From the NCBI GenBank assembly GCA_025201345.1, contig JAIXMG010000035.1:186001-250000 (forward strand): a stretch of 64,000 bases of DNA, given 5' to 3'. The notes beneath the pieces were generated by a model. It saw only the letters and a program-made list of their open reading frames with translations. It was not told the origin of the DNA and ran no database searches. Source of the DNA: Thamnidium elegans (Eukaryota; Mucoromycota; Mucoromycetes; Mucorales; Mucoraceae). Within the stretch, counting starts at the first letter, position 1; each line of letters starts with the position of its first letter. A program made the translations under genes and the position numbers. Shown in pieces: positions 34,151 through 45,067 of the stretch.

Positions 34151-34742
34151 ATCACTTTATATTTTATTCTTATTGTCAAATTATTAGGCTTAGACTTGAG
34201 TAAATTACACGTAAACTTATGATTTAAAGCATAAAATATTTCGTATTTATGCAGTGGTTGATTTAAATAACTAGTTTAGGATCCAGGTTGTGTATGTACT
34301 TCTTTTTTATTATTATTGTTATACGGACATCAGTTTCTTGCATAAAAACATTTTCGACCCCCTTTTTTTGTTGCCTCTTTAAAATATGCTATCGTGACGG
34401 TAACATGACGTTGTTTGTATAGTTACAAATGACAAAACATATAGTCAGTTAATAATATAAGACAAAAAAAAAAGTTTTGGACAACAACATGTATGACAAG
34501 TAAACTTTTTCACTGTATCTAGTTTAGCATGAAACACATTTTTTCTAGTGTAACATGTAACCGCCTTTTCTTTTTTGCCAAGGCACCAAACTTTTTTGTA
34601 TTACAAATGTTTATTTCTCCCCAACCCCCCTCCCCTTTGCAAAACTGGAAACGGTTTTTTTTTTCATATACAGAAAGTGAAATTATTTATTATATATACT
34701 GTTTTTTTTGATTTGGGAATAAAGAGAAAGTCAAAAAGAAGT
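34151..34742. other. Intergenic region
   Basis: AT-rich, with a C-rich patch (ccccaacccccctcccc at about 34619). No supported gene. Its right end is the 3' flank of the TM2-domain gene. Confidence 0.5.
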
Positions 34743-35271
34743 TTATCTCAAGTGACAACCATTGGGGTGATCGTTAACAACGTTAAGAGCAATCAAAACA
34801 ACATCGATGGTCCACCAGATACCACTATATTAAATAAATGTAAGTAAAAAAAACCAGGTTTATAAATAATAATAATAATAAAACTTACCCTAAACCAGCA
34901 GTAACGAGCTTGAGAATACCGAGGAAAATATAACCGAGATAGAAACGGTCAACACCCAAGGGACCAAGAAAGATGGAAAGCATAAGAGCGACGAACCAGC
35001 TACGTTCAGAAACACATTGCATATCCAAATCGGCATCGTCAGTAGGATCCTCGGGAATCTTGGGAGAATCATCCTTGAAGGCGTAGTGCAAAGAAATAGT
35101 CAAAATAGCAGTAAGAACAATGATACCAATCCAGCCAAGGATAATATGAAGACGGTGACTATGGAGAACACGCTTAACCTTTTGTCCACAAGTCTCTTGA
35201 GCATCAATATCTCTTGAGACTAAAGGGGTCTCTTCATCATGGTTGTTTACAGCTCCGTATTCAGTAGACAT
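34743..35271 (-). CDS. TM2-domain membrane protein
   Basis: Two exons (35271-34889, 34824-34743) give 154 aa. The cytosolic-looking N-terminus (TEYGAVNNHDEETPLV) carries an acidic dileucine-like ETPLV motif suited to vacuolar or endosomal sorting. A first membrane segment follows (LHIILGWIGIIVLTAILTIS), then a short acidic loop. The C-terminal TM2 domain is two helices joined by the family's DRF-like turn: FLGPLGVDRFYLGYIFLGILKL, and GGIWWTIDVVLIALNVV completed by the splice. TM2 proteins are widespread; their molecular function in fungi is not defined. Confidence 0.9.
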
Positions 35272-36247
35272 TTTTTTTTTAAAAATAAAAAGAAAGGTAT
35301 AAAGAAAAAGAAAAAAGCATTTTTTTCATTCCTTCGCCTTTTTTCTTATATAATGGAACTTGGCATGTGTATTACATCACACATGGCTGCCCTTAAAAAA
35401 ATGATGATGATGAATACACAGTTGAACCCCTTTAATAACCTTCTGTTGTCTTCTATTATTTTTTATTTCTTATGTGCATATGATTATATGCTTTTTTTTT
35501 TTCGTTTTACAAAACTATACAGAAAGAGTTAATTTCTCGAGTATATATAAAGTGCCTTGTTCTTATTTACAAGATCCTGTGAAAATAATATCACGGGTTC
35601 CAAACCGACACCTTCAACTTAATCCCGAATAAGTGTAAACCAAATTTCGCTCTATTTTCTATTAACCGAATACAAGCATACAAGCATACAAGCAATTTTT
35701 TTTTTTATGGATCCGGTATGTCTTTTATATATATATATCTTTGTTATAATTTTATCGAATGAGGTATTTTTTTAAAGAAAGATCTCGTCTTACACGACGG
35801 GTAACTAGAAGGATAAGGAAACAAAAGTGAGGATTGCATCTCCTACTAAAATACAAGGTACAGGGAAACTTTTTTTTTTTACAAAATAAAAAGTGTTGTC
35901 CCCGTCTCCATAGAAACATACTTACTTTATGAATATTATGTGCATAACAATATAAATATATACTCACTAATAATGATTTCGCTATTTTTAGTTGTAGTCT
36001 ATTATAAAATAAAAAATAAAAAAAGTACATGCCATTTATTAAAAAAAAAAAAAAAAAAAGTTTTTTTGTGAAACAGTTTTTTTTTGTATCACAAAAGCTT
36101 TGTGTACTGTCCAGTATCCGATTCGATAAAAACACTTATAAAATGAAAAGACCAAGATCTGTTGACAAAAGAAAGTTTTTTGGTGATAAACCTAAAAGCG
36201 CATAGTTTTTAATATGCAAAACCAGTTTATTTTTTATTCACAAAAAG
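35272..36247. other. Intergenic region
   Basis: Between the TM2 gene's start and the next minus-strand gene's stop. It contains poly-A/T runs (for example 18 A at 36040) and the repeated catacaag at about 35670-35690. The 127-codon minus ORF at 35752-36135 is rich in Phe and Lys from homopolymers and is not convincing. The left end should hold the TM2 gene promoter. Confidence 0.5.
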
Positions 36248-36505
36248 TTATTCTGAAGATCTGTGCCAATCAGAGGTAATAACTGTTTCTTTAACAGGGT
36301 CAATCTATATAAAATGAATTAAATAAAACTGGTACATATTCCCTTTAATTATTTTTTTACCTTGAAATAAAGATAGTCCTCTTTGGGGCGAACGTTGTAT
36401 ACGAAATAAAAGACTTGCCCGGCGCTCTCAGCAGACGCACCACCTTCACCTGCTGGAATAGCCGGACCTTTAAAAATATGTTATTTTTCTTGCATAAAAA
36501 AAAGA

Positions 36506-36541
<36 letters not shown>

Positions 36542-36849
36542 TGGCATAGTTTGGATAGTAGCAGACTTTGGTTGAAGAGATGGAGTCAACTCGTCTGGCT
36601 TACCAAGTTTAGATAATATATCAGAGGCAGGAGTACCAGGTAAACCAAGTTGTTCGCCTAATGCCTATTCTCTCTTCTTTTTTAGATGCTATCTTTTTTG
36701 ATATCTTTTTTTTTTACCTTTAAAACAGTATATTTTTCACCAGTAGGAGAATCAACTCTTTCATCATATTCTCCTCCACCAATTTTACCTGGAATACTAC
36801 GAAGTTTTTGATACTTTTCAGCTAACGTGTTAATATTTTCTTCTGCCAT
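36248..36849 (-). CDS. Small conserved fungal protein, unknown function
   Basis: Four exons (36849-36718, 36664-36541, 36467-36361, 36304-36248) sum to 139 aa. The joined protein is MAEENINTLAEKYQKLRSIP... with a conserved-looking C-terminal block, GQVFYFVYNVRPKEDYLYFKVD, and ends with DWHRSSE. It has no signal peptide or membrane segment. The aromatic beta-strand-like end resembles a short fungal family I have no function for. Four small exons joining in frame make a real gene likely. Intron 2 carries a T-run of about 28 bases. Confidence 0.8.
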
Positions 36850-37379
36850 TTTTTATTTTTTTTGTGAAAAGAAGAAGAAAAAACGGCTAGTTTTTCAAAA
36901 GGGGGGTTTAATGTTTCGAAAAAAAAAATGACGTAAGAGTCGCGTGCGTAAGTACGTATTTTCTTGGAAATAATGCCAAGCGTTTGGCTCGTTTAAACCA
37001 AATATACCAAAAGTTTACTTTGTCTTTTTTTTTTTTTTTAGTAAACAGTGCTTTTTTTTTATAATATATATATGTAAAAAATAGTGGTGGAATCGTTTGT
37101 CTTTTATTATATATATTACCTTTAGCAATAGACTTAAAAGATAAACTTTTTTTTTTGGTATTGCCATAATTAGTTAGGTATTTCCGCATTGTTTGTTATT
37201 TTTATTTCGATTTCTTCGAGCAGAATCTTTAGTGTAATCAATTGCAGCTGGATGGTTCAATTTATACATGTATTAAATATCGATCAACCAACAGTAAGCT
37301 AGGTATTATATTCTAAGCTACCTTAATATATATAATAAAGCATAGATTACCGTTGTTTTTTTTTAATATTAAAAGGTGA
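36850..37379. other. Intergenic region
   Basis: A/T-rich with homopolymers; the minus ORF at 36908-37189 is Lys/Phe-rich homopolymer translation. It presumably holds the promoter of the 36849 gene at the left edge. Confidence 0.5.
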
Positions 37380-37583
37380 TCAATGATGGTGTTTACCCCA
37401 TTCGGCTTCGCCCACACACAAAATAGCTGGCAAGCGATGTTATGCCCACATATAAAAAAAAAACTGACGAGGGGTGTTATGCCCACATATAACATCTCTG
37501 ACAAGCGGTGTTAAGCCATATATAACATTGCTGACAAACGGTGCTATGCCCACACACACACAAAATGGCTGACAAGCAGTGTT
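37380..37583. repeat. Degenerate ~52-55-bp tandem repeat
   Basis: About four diverged copies of a unit built from gctgacaagcggtgttatgcccacatataac. The variants include tagctggcaagcgatgttatgccc, actgacgaggggtgttatgccc, tctgacaagcggtgttaagcc and ggctgacaagcagtgttat. It is a minisatellite upstream of the glycosyltransferase gene. The many frames open across it are artefacts of its periodicity. Confidence 0.75.
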
Positions 37584-37772
37584 ATAATAAAAAAAATAAG
37601 GAGTATGTGCGCACCATGCATGCAAAAAAGAAAAAAGAACCAGGAGTGAACAAAGAGTTGGTTTCTCTTTTATTTTGTTCTTTTAATACGGACACAAAGA
37701 AAGAGAATATCAATGTTACCATGTTCAACCAGGCCTATAGTATTAAATATCCTTTCCAGTAAAGCCTACATA

Positions 37773-39105
37773 ATGTCATTTTCCAAACGCTCCCTCTTTC
37801 TATCTGTACTATTCTCCACCTTACTTATGTTCTGTTTTATTATATCAAACTCGACACCGCGGTTTCTATCCAAAGACCAAACCTACTACCTATCGTGGGC
37901 CAGAAACGATACCCATTTACTATCTAGCAACAAATTCACCAGTTGTCAAGGTCGCTGCGCAACGCCGCCCGTCACAGACCTGGATGCAAGAGAAGTATTT
38001 GAAGCGTGTTTGGATAGAGGAAGCTTGTCCGAGCACTACTTGACGATTATTGTTGTATCGAGGAACGATAACTACGGCAACTTTCAGTACGAGAGGTTCC
38101 AAAATATGTTGGATAGTACATTTTTAATGGCAGAAGAAACAAAGACCAGCATCGAGTTGTTGATTGTTGAATGGAACCCGGATAAAAATAAAAGACGGAT
38201 TCAAGATACATACAGGTAGGTATTTTTTTTAGAAAAAAAAAAAAGAAAACGCTTTTATTCATTTAAGTGTATAGGTTTCGTCGTTCAGAGTATTTGACAT
38301 ATCGTATATTGACTGTACCCCAAAAAATACACGATACATTTAAATATAATACTTTAAAATCAGTTTATGAGTTTGAAGGTAAAAACTTTGGCATACGACA
38401 TGCTAGAGGCGAATTTATAGTATGTACAAATCAAGATGATATTTGGTCGAATAATATGTATCAAGCCACTCAGTCTATGTCATGGCAAAAGAATATGATC
38501 TATACACAATTTCAAGATGAACACAGGTATATAATTGACTGCATATATATATATATATATAAAAGGGAGGGAGAAAACTAACATTTATAACAAGCCCGGA
38601 AAACACGGTAGAATCAACTACTTTAGTTCAACTATCAGATTTCCCCACAGATACAGAGATACAAACTAGTTGTCATACCGCGATCAAGAACGACACTCGG
38701 CAGTTTAGTCTACCCAAACAGGAAATGCAACTAGACCAAGACAACTATTTGCGTATAGGACATGAAGCAAGTGATTTTACATTAGCGCACCGAGAAGTTT
38801 GGATGTCTGTAGGAGGGTACAGGGAAATTGGAGCAACAATTTGGATAGATGTTGAGTTTCTGCTAACTGCTTTTCATACCAAAAGAATACCCATCACATA
38901 TTCACCTCAAGCCTTTAACTGTCATCAAATACATACACCAGTAAAACATAAGGGAGTTGAATTTGATAATAAGGATGTAAAAGTAGAAGATATTATATCA
39001 AATCAAGTATCATATGTCAATATGGGACATTGGGGGCTATCTCATTTAGACTTGTATCAATCAGGTTTAAAATGTAATGTATTTCGTGGAGGACTAGGAA
39101 AATAA
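37773..39105 (+). CDS. Type II membrane GT-A-like glycosyltransferase
   Basis: Three exons (37773-38215, 38275-38526, 38595-39105) give 401 aa. Residues 9-28 form an N-terminal signal-anchor (FLSVLFSTLLMFCFIIS), indicating a Golgi/ER lumenal enzyme. The lumenal part has a GT-A layout: a beta-strand start (YLTIIVVSRNDNYG), then KNFGIRHARGEFIVCTNQDDIW, whose NQDD is a plausible metal/nucleotide-sugar DxD equivalent. Later comes HREVWMSVGGYRE, the acceptor-side motif seen in GT2/galactosyltransferase-like domains, and WIDVEFLL, with Asp/Glu possibly catalytic. The exact donor and family number cannot be assigned. An upstream in-frame ATG at 37713 would lengthen the cytosolic tail by 20 aa; I prefer 37773 because it gives a standard type II anchor. 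Confidence 0.8.
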
Positions 39106-39177
39106 ATAATTATCTTTATTATATATTTCAATTGGGGGGGGGGGGAGGAAGGGATGCGAGTTTTTATATGAATGCTA
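39106..39177. other. Shared 3' region with G12 tract
   Basis: Only 72 bp separate the stop codons of the convergent glycosyltransferase and phosphoglucomutase genes. It contains twelve consecutive G (39134-39145) followed by agg-aa-ggg, a candidate G-quadruplex on the plus strand, in a genome otherwise dominated by A/T runs. Confidence 0.7.
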
Positions 39178-40964
39178 TTAAGTGATGACAGTGGGAGTGT
39201 TGCGACCAGTAAACTTTTGAAGTTCAGATAACTCTAAAGCTACGTCAATCAAGGGCTTTAAAGCAACTTGAGTTTCGTTTGTGTATTCGGTAGTGTCGTT
39301 AGAGTACTTTTCAACATAGAGACGCACAGTAGCACCTTGAGAACCAGTTCCAGATAAACGAATGACGATACGAGAGCCATCCTTAAAGATGATACGGACA
39401 CCTTGGTTCTTGGAAACACTTCCATCAATGGGATCCAAATATTCAAAGTCATCAGCTTTATCAATTGTGAAACCACCAATGGTTTTGTTGGCCAATTCGT
39501 TCTTTTCGATTTGATGACGAAGACGATCGACCATCTCTTCTGCACTCTTACCATCTACCTCTTCATAATCGTATCGAGAGAAGAAGTTACGGCCGTAGAT
39601 TTGATAATGCTTTTGAAGAATATCTTGAACACTGGTTGGTTTTTCCTTATTTACATGGGCAATAATACTTAACCAAGCTATTTTAAAAGTCAGTTTTGCT
39701 TACATAAACCCTTTACAACATTCTGTATTACCTAAAACGGCCCAGAGACCATCTTTTTCACGGATATGATCAGATCCCGTACCGAAAGATTCTTCACCGC
39801 AAATAGAACAACGACCTGCATCCATAAGATTACCAAAGAATTTCCAGCCAGTAGGAACCTCAAAATGCTCCACGCCCATCTTTTTAGCAACTAAGTCAAT
39901 AGCTTGAGAGGTAGGCATAGAACGGGCTAAACCGTGCACGCCGTTCTTTTGGAAATAGGGAATGGCTTCTTTAGCATAATGGGCAATAATAGCAACACTG
40001 TCAGAGGGAGTGACAAAGGCCTTTTTACCAATAATCATGTTGCGGTCGCCGTCGCCGTCAGAGGCAGCGCCAAAATCAAGGCCGTTCTTCTCAACACTTT
40101 CAACCAAGTCGTGAGCATAGGTCAAGTTGGGATCGGGATGAGCTCCCCCGAAATCAGGAAGAGGTTTGCAACGCATGACACTGGATTGATCAAGTCCGAA
40201 CTCTTCAACAAACAAACGTTGACCGTAAGGACCGGTCACACCGTTCATACCATCAAACAACATTTTGAAATCCTTGTTGTTGGTGAAGAAGGACTTGATG
40301 GAATGGAAATCAAAGATTTCCTTCATTAATTCAACATAGTCGTTGACACCGTCAATGATCTCAATCGTTAAATCGCCAATCTCTTGTGTGCCCAGCTTGG
40401 AAAAATCAACTTTAGGAACTTTACCGACTTTGAGCTCCGTGATGGTTTTGGAGTTCTCGTAGATTTTGTTCGTGACTGACTCGGGTGCAGGACCGCCGTT
40501 GGAGCAGTTGTATTTAATACCAAAATCGTTATCTGGGCCACCGGGGTTATGCGAGGCGGTCAGTAAGATACCGCCAGTAGCTTTGCGTTTACGGATGATG
40601 TTTGAAGCAGCAGGTGTAGAAACAATACCGTTAAGACCAACAATTAATTTTGAAACCTATATATACAGATTTTTTTAAAAAAAAACGCGTAACGAATATA
40701 TATATAAGAACTTACACCTTGACCCAAACTACACTTTACAATAACTTGTAAAACTTCGTCAGAGTAATAACGACCATCGCCACCAACAACAATGGTGGCA
40801 TTCTTGGGTCCGCCATCGGCTTCAGGAATGGCTTCAAGAGTAGACTGGATAAAGTTTTCGGTATAGTTTTCTTGTTGGAATACCTTGACTCGCTTTCGGA
40901 GACCGGAAGTACCAGGCTTTTGGCCTTCGAAGGACTTGGTAGGAATAGAGAGAATAGTTACCAT
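39178..40964 (-). CDS. PGM: Phosphoglucomutase
   Basis: Three exons (40964-40716, 40656-39732, 39677-39178) sum to 557 aa, standard for eukaryotic PGM (yeast Pgm2 569 aa). It interconverts glucose-1-phosphate and glucose-6-phosphate, feeding UDP-glucose, glycogen, trehalose and wall synthesis. The four domain signatures are present: the phosphoserine loop TASHNPGG (Ser at about 118), the Mg-binding DGDGDR, the sugar-selectivity [11 protein letters not shown], and the phosphate-binding [13 protein letters not shown] near the C-terminus. It is divergent from ATG3 (405 bp) and convergent with the glycosyltransferase gene. Codon use looks biased toward C/G-ending synonymous codons, consistent with high expression. 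Confidence 0.97.
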
Positions 40965-41369
40965 AGTAAATGAAAAAAAAAGTAGGGAAAAAACAGTAAA
41001 AAAGAGGGTTTCTGGTAAAATTGTTACTTTTATACAATAAATATTTATTTTTTCCCCCAGCTCCCAACGGGGTTTTAAGAACGTAATGATGATGAAAAGG
41101 GGCCATTGAAAGTCAGAAAGGCATTGATCAAACAAGATATACTTTTTAGGGGGACTTTATCCCTATCGACCATCTGTTCCACGTTACATTTTTACAGACC
41201 CAAAGGCCTTGTTATTAAAACAGCGTTGTTGCTATTACACAACGGGAAAAAACAATGGGGAGGAAGGTTTGTTGTACCAAATAAGTCCGCTGACGTATTT
41301 CACGCAACAACAATATTATACTCACAGTACTCTTTTTTTTTTATTTATTTACTTTTTTTTTTTTCTACA
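40965..41369. promoter_or_regulatory. Divergent promoter region PGM / ATG3
   Basis: 405 bp between the two start codons. It contains less homopolymer than average in its middle (41090-41330), with blocks such as gaaagtcagaaagg and ccaaaggccttg that could hold binding sites. T-runs precede the ATG3 start. No TATA box is assigned. Confidence 0.4.
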
Positions 41370-42239
41370 ATGTCCGTACAAGATGCATACAACAAAGTCT
41401 TTTCAAACTTTCAGAGAGTAAGAGAGTACCTTGCTCCTGTGTTAAAGAACTCAAAGTTTAAAGAAACTGGGTGTATTACACCTGAAGAGGTTCGTTGATT
41501 TAAAAAAAAAAAAAAAAAGTAACTGCGGGATTAACTCTTTTTTAGTTTTTAGCAGCTGGCGAATTCTTAGTTTACAAGTGTCCTACTTGGCAATGGTAAA
41601 AGACTATATTATTATTATTTTTTTCTAAAAAAAAAAAAGGGAACTAAGACATGTATTTAGGGAAGGTGGTTTTGACGATAAGAAAAAGGACTATTTACCA
41701 ACTGACAAACAATTCTTGGTTACTCGAAACGGTACAAAATAAAGTTGCAAATTATAGAGATTTTTATACTTATCACATAATCTTAGTACCTTGTATTAGA
41801 CGCGCACGTCAAATGGAATTCACAGAAGATGAAGATCAAGAAACTCAAATAGACGCAGATGATGGTGATAGCTGGATGTACACGCATAGTACAAGAGGTA
41901 CAAATTTTTTTTATATCTTTTTATTGTATGTATGTACTAAATACTCGATTAGTCACTAAAACGATGGATGAAATCGCTCAGACCATCATGACGGAAGAAG
42001 AAGAAGAAGCTGAAATTAGAAAAGGACTAGAAAAGTTAGATGTTGAAGATATACCTGATCTAGACGATATACCAGACATGGACGATATTCCTGATATGGA
42101 TGATCAAGTAGAGGAAGAGGAAGATCCCGTGAGTAACCTTTATTTTTATTATTATTATTATTTTACTTATATAAACTATCTTAGTCTGTAGACCGTGTAA
42201 AGAAGAATACAAAGTAAATATAATAATATATATATATAT

Positions 42240-42272
<33 letters not shown>

Positions 42273-42675
42273 CTGTACTAACATTTTATGCAGCGATAAA
42301 GTATTACAGGTTCGTACATACGATGTATTTATTACCTACGATAAATACTACCAGACGCCTCGTATCTGGTTGTTTGGCTACGATGAAGAGCGTCGTCCAT
42401 TAACATCTACTCAAGTATTCGAAGACGTATCTCAAGACTATGTCAAAAAGACGGTGACAATCGAGACGCACCCGCACTTGGCTCTTAGTTTAGCTTCCAT
42501 TCATCCTTGTAAGCACGCAGAAGTAATGAAGAGAATTATCGAGAGAATGAGCGATGGTACCGATAGTCAAGACGAAGAAAAGGGGATTCGCGTAGACCAA
42601 TATTTAATTATCTTTTTAAAGTTTATGAGTTCTGTTATTCCCACAATTGACTATGATCATACCATTAGCACTTAA
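41370..42675 (+). CDS. ATG3: ATG3, E2-like enzyme of Atg8 lipidation
   Basis: Seven exons (41370-41489, 41546-41595, 41661-41731, 41787-41897, 41953-42128, 42185-42213, 42294-42675) sum to 312 aa; yeast Atg3 is 310. Atg3 receives Atg8 from Atg7 and transfers it to phosphatidylethanolamine during autophagosome formation. Visible features are an N-terminal amphipathic helix region ([12 protein letters not shown]), [20 protein letters not shown] rebuilt across two introns, the PCIRRARQM flexible region, an acidic repeat ([19 protein letters not shown]) and the catalytic [10 protein letters not shown] with Cys at about 258. Exon 6 is only 29 nt. The last intron contains a long TA repeat. Confidence 0.96.
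42222..42272. repeat. (TA)n microsatellite in ATG3 intron 6
   Basis: Alternating TA of about 10 bp, a short interruption (aataat), then about 30 further bp, inside the 80-nt intron 42214-42293. Its length is likely to vary between strains, and it can form a hairpin in the transcript. Confidence 0.85.
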
Positions 42676-42825
42676 AGCCCCTTTTTAGTGCATTTATATT
42701 ATGTTACAGAATTGAATATATTTAAATCTCAATAAAAAAAGATTATATATCCAGCTTTTTTTTTTTTTACTGTGTATTATAGAAGAACGATAAGCTTCAT
42801 TGAGAATATTGCATCACTTCTAAAA

Positions 42826-43097
42826 TCAGGAAATGATCCTTTTGCCCCTCCCCCCAATCTGTATAAATTAGTCGTCTTAATATCAAATATTGGAAACTGT
42901 TTGTGGGGAAGTTAATTTCTCGCGAACGGGTTTAGCAATTACTCTCAATCCACTGACCTTCCTTTGTAGAAAAAGAACTACGATAATAAAGCACTCTTTC
43001 AGGCGCTTCCGTTATATCTAAAAACATATTTTTACTAAAAATACTGAACGAGTAATTACCATTTGAAGATTTCACTTAGTGTTAAGTGGACCTTAAG
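42826..43097 (+). repeat. Dispersed repeat, copy C
   Basis: Collinear with copy A at 26340-26720 (same order of blocks: gaaatg-tccttttg, tcaaatattggaaac, gcaattactc, taataaagcactcttt, aggcgc, atatttttactaaaaatactg, cgagtaat, taagtggaccttaa) but lacking its G/T-rich central insertion. It lies in the intergenic space between ATG3 and SCD6. No ORF. Confidence 0.65.
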
Positions 43098-43231
43098 GAG
43101 ATGTCTGTGCTCTCAAAGAGAAGTCACTACTATGATGTCACGGCTAGCTGAAACGTCATTAGCTGATTTCAGAACTTGTTTTTTTGGAAAAGGTTGCTCA
43201 CCTTTTTTTTCCCTTCGTTTCTGACAACATT

Positions 43232-44850
43232 ATGGCAGGAGAGAATTATATCGGTTCAAAGATTTCAGTGAGTCTCTTTTTTTTTTTCTAGTTACTTTTT
43301 TTTTTTTTTTGTGAACAAGATTGAAAATTAATACTTGCACACTTTTTTTTTTTTTTATGTAGCTAATCAGTTTAAGTGATATTCGCTATGTTGGTATTCT
43401 TCATAGTATCAATGCTCAAGACTCCACAGTTGGTTTGAAGCAGGGTAAGTGAAATAAAAGAAAGATGAAATGGAGGGCAGATTACCAACATGTTTTTGTT
43501 TTTTTAAAAAAAATAAAATAATACGTAGTTCGTTCATTCGGTACTGAAGGTCGTCGTGGAAAACCTGAAGAGGAGATCCCCGCTTCTGATAATGTTTTCG
43601 ATTATGTTGTTTTCCGTGGATCTGATATTAAGGACCTTCAAGTTTTCGAAGCACCCCCTAAACCCACGCCTCCTCCTCAACAACCCGTACCCCAAGATCC
43701 TGCAATTATGGTAAGATTATTTTTATGTGTACACGCACCAGTTGTATTAATATATGATTATTAGAGTATGAGTGGATATCCTCCTGTGAATCCTTACATG
43801 AACAATGGTATGTACATGCAACAACCTCAACAAACTCCTCCTCAACAAAGACAACAAGCTTCTGGTCCTGCCGGCGCGCAAAAGTACTGGCAACCTTCTT
43901 ACAACGAACCTGAAGTTGATAAAGCAAAGTTGGAAAAGGATACATTGGACGAGTTAAAGGCTGAATTGGAAGAAACGGACTCTTTGCAGCCCACTATTAA
44001 CGAAGCTGCTATCGAACAATTGGCAAAGAAAGTGAGCGAGTTAAATACCAGTGACGATAATATCATCTCTAGCAAAAATATTGAAGAGCAACATCATCAG
44101 CAACAATCTCGTCGCCGTTATGATAACAATTATAATCATGGCAACAATAATTATCGTGGTAGAGGTGGTCGTTACAACAACAACGATCGTCAATTCAATG
44201 GTAATAAGACAAAGGCTGAATTCTCTATTCCTACTTCCGAATTCGACTTTGAGGCATCTAACGCCAAATTTGATAAGAGCGAAATTGTTAAGAAGGATCA
44301 TGAAGAAGCTGATGATACTGAAGAAGAAATTGAAATTCCTGCACCTGATGAGTTTTATGATAAGGTAAAAAAAAAAAAAAGTATAAAAGTGCTTGAATAT
44401 GCTTTCTTATTATATATATTAGACCTCTAGTTTCTTTGATAACATTTCTTGCGAATCTAAGGAGCGTAATGAACAGCGTCAATTAAAGTAAGAACTATTT
44501 AGATTTCCAATAGCTGGTTTACTTATGTTTTTTTTTATTAGTGAGCCCCGTCGTAGTCATTTCCACGAGGAGCGCAAATTGAATTTGGAAACCTTTGGAC
44601 AAGCTACTGTCGATCAATCTAGATACCGTAATAACTATAGAGGACGTGGTAATTATCGTGGAGGTAACCGCGGTGGTAATAACAATAATGGATATTATCG
44701 CAATAACCGTAACAACAATAACTATAATAATGGCAATAACAATGGCGGCTATAGACAAAATAAGGTAAATTTTTTATACGTGTGAAGAAATCTTATCACT
44801 AAACTATCTTTTTTTTTTTTTAGCCTCAAGATCAACAAGAAGCTAATTAA
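43232..44850 (+). CDS. SCD6: Scd6/LSM14 (RAP55) decapping activator
   Basis: Seven exons (43232-43267, 43363-43444, 43529-43710, 43765-44364, 44423-44487, 44542-44764, 44824-44850) give 404 aa. Scd6/Lsm14 proteins bind mRNA, Dcp2 and the helicase Dhh1, and repress translation in P-bodies. The N-terminal LSm14 domain runs over about 85 residues ([34 protein letters not shown]... to [13 protein letters not shown]). A Pro/Gln-rich linker follows, then the FDF box ([20 protein letters not shown], with [15 protein letters not shown] as FFD box), the TFG box ([15 protein letters not shown]) and RGG/Asn-rich tails ([16 protein letters not shown]). All boxes are in family order. Confidence 0.95.
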
Positions 44851-45067
44851 AAAAATCATATTCTGTACATGTTTCTCGCATCCCCTTCCCCTCACCTTTT
44901 TAAAAAAGAAAAAGAAAAACTATATATCACCCTAATAAAAAAATAAAAAAAGGAAAAAATTTAAATTGTACTTGGCTTTTTTTGTAAAAAGTTTTTTTAA
45001 TAAGTAATGATGAATAAAAAAAAAATGAATTAGGTAAATTATTTACAGTCTAAGATATTTGTGTTAA

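Noticed and set aside
35752..36135. 127-codon minus-strand ORF
   Set aside because: Composition is dominated by Phe and Lys from homopolymer runs; no family resemblance.
37313..37625. Overlapping minus ORFs with repeated Cys-rich peptides
   Set aside because: They are read-outs of the minisatellite at 37380-37583, not a conserved protein.
44041..44758. Hydrophobic ORFs overlapping SCD6
   Set aside because: They are frame shadows of Asn/Gly/Arg-rich coding sequence; the SCD6 frame has all LSm14, FDF and TFG boxes.
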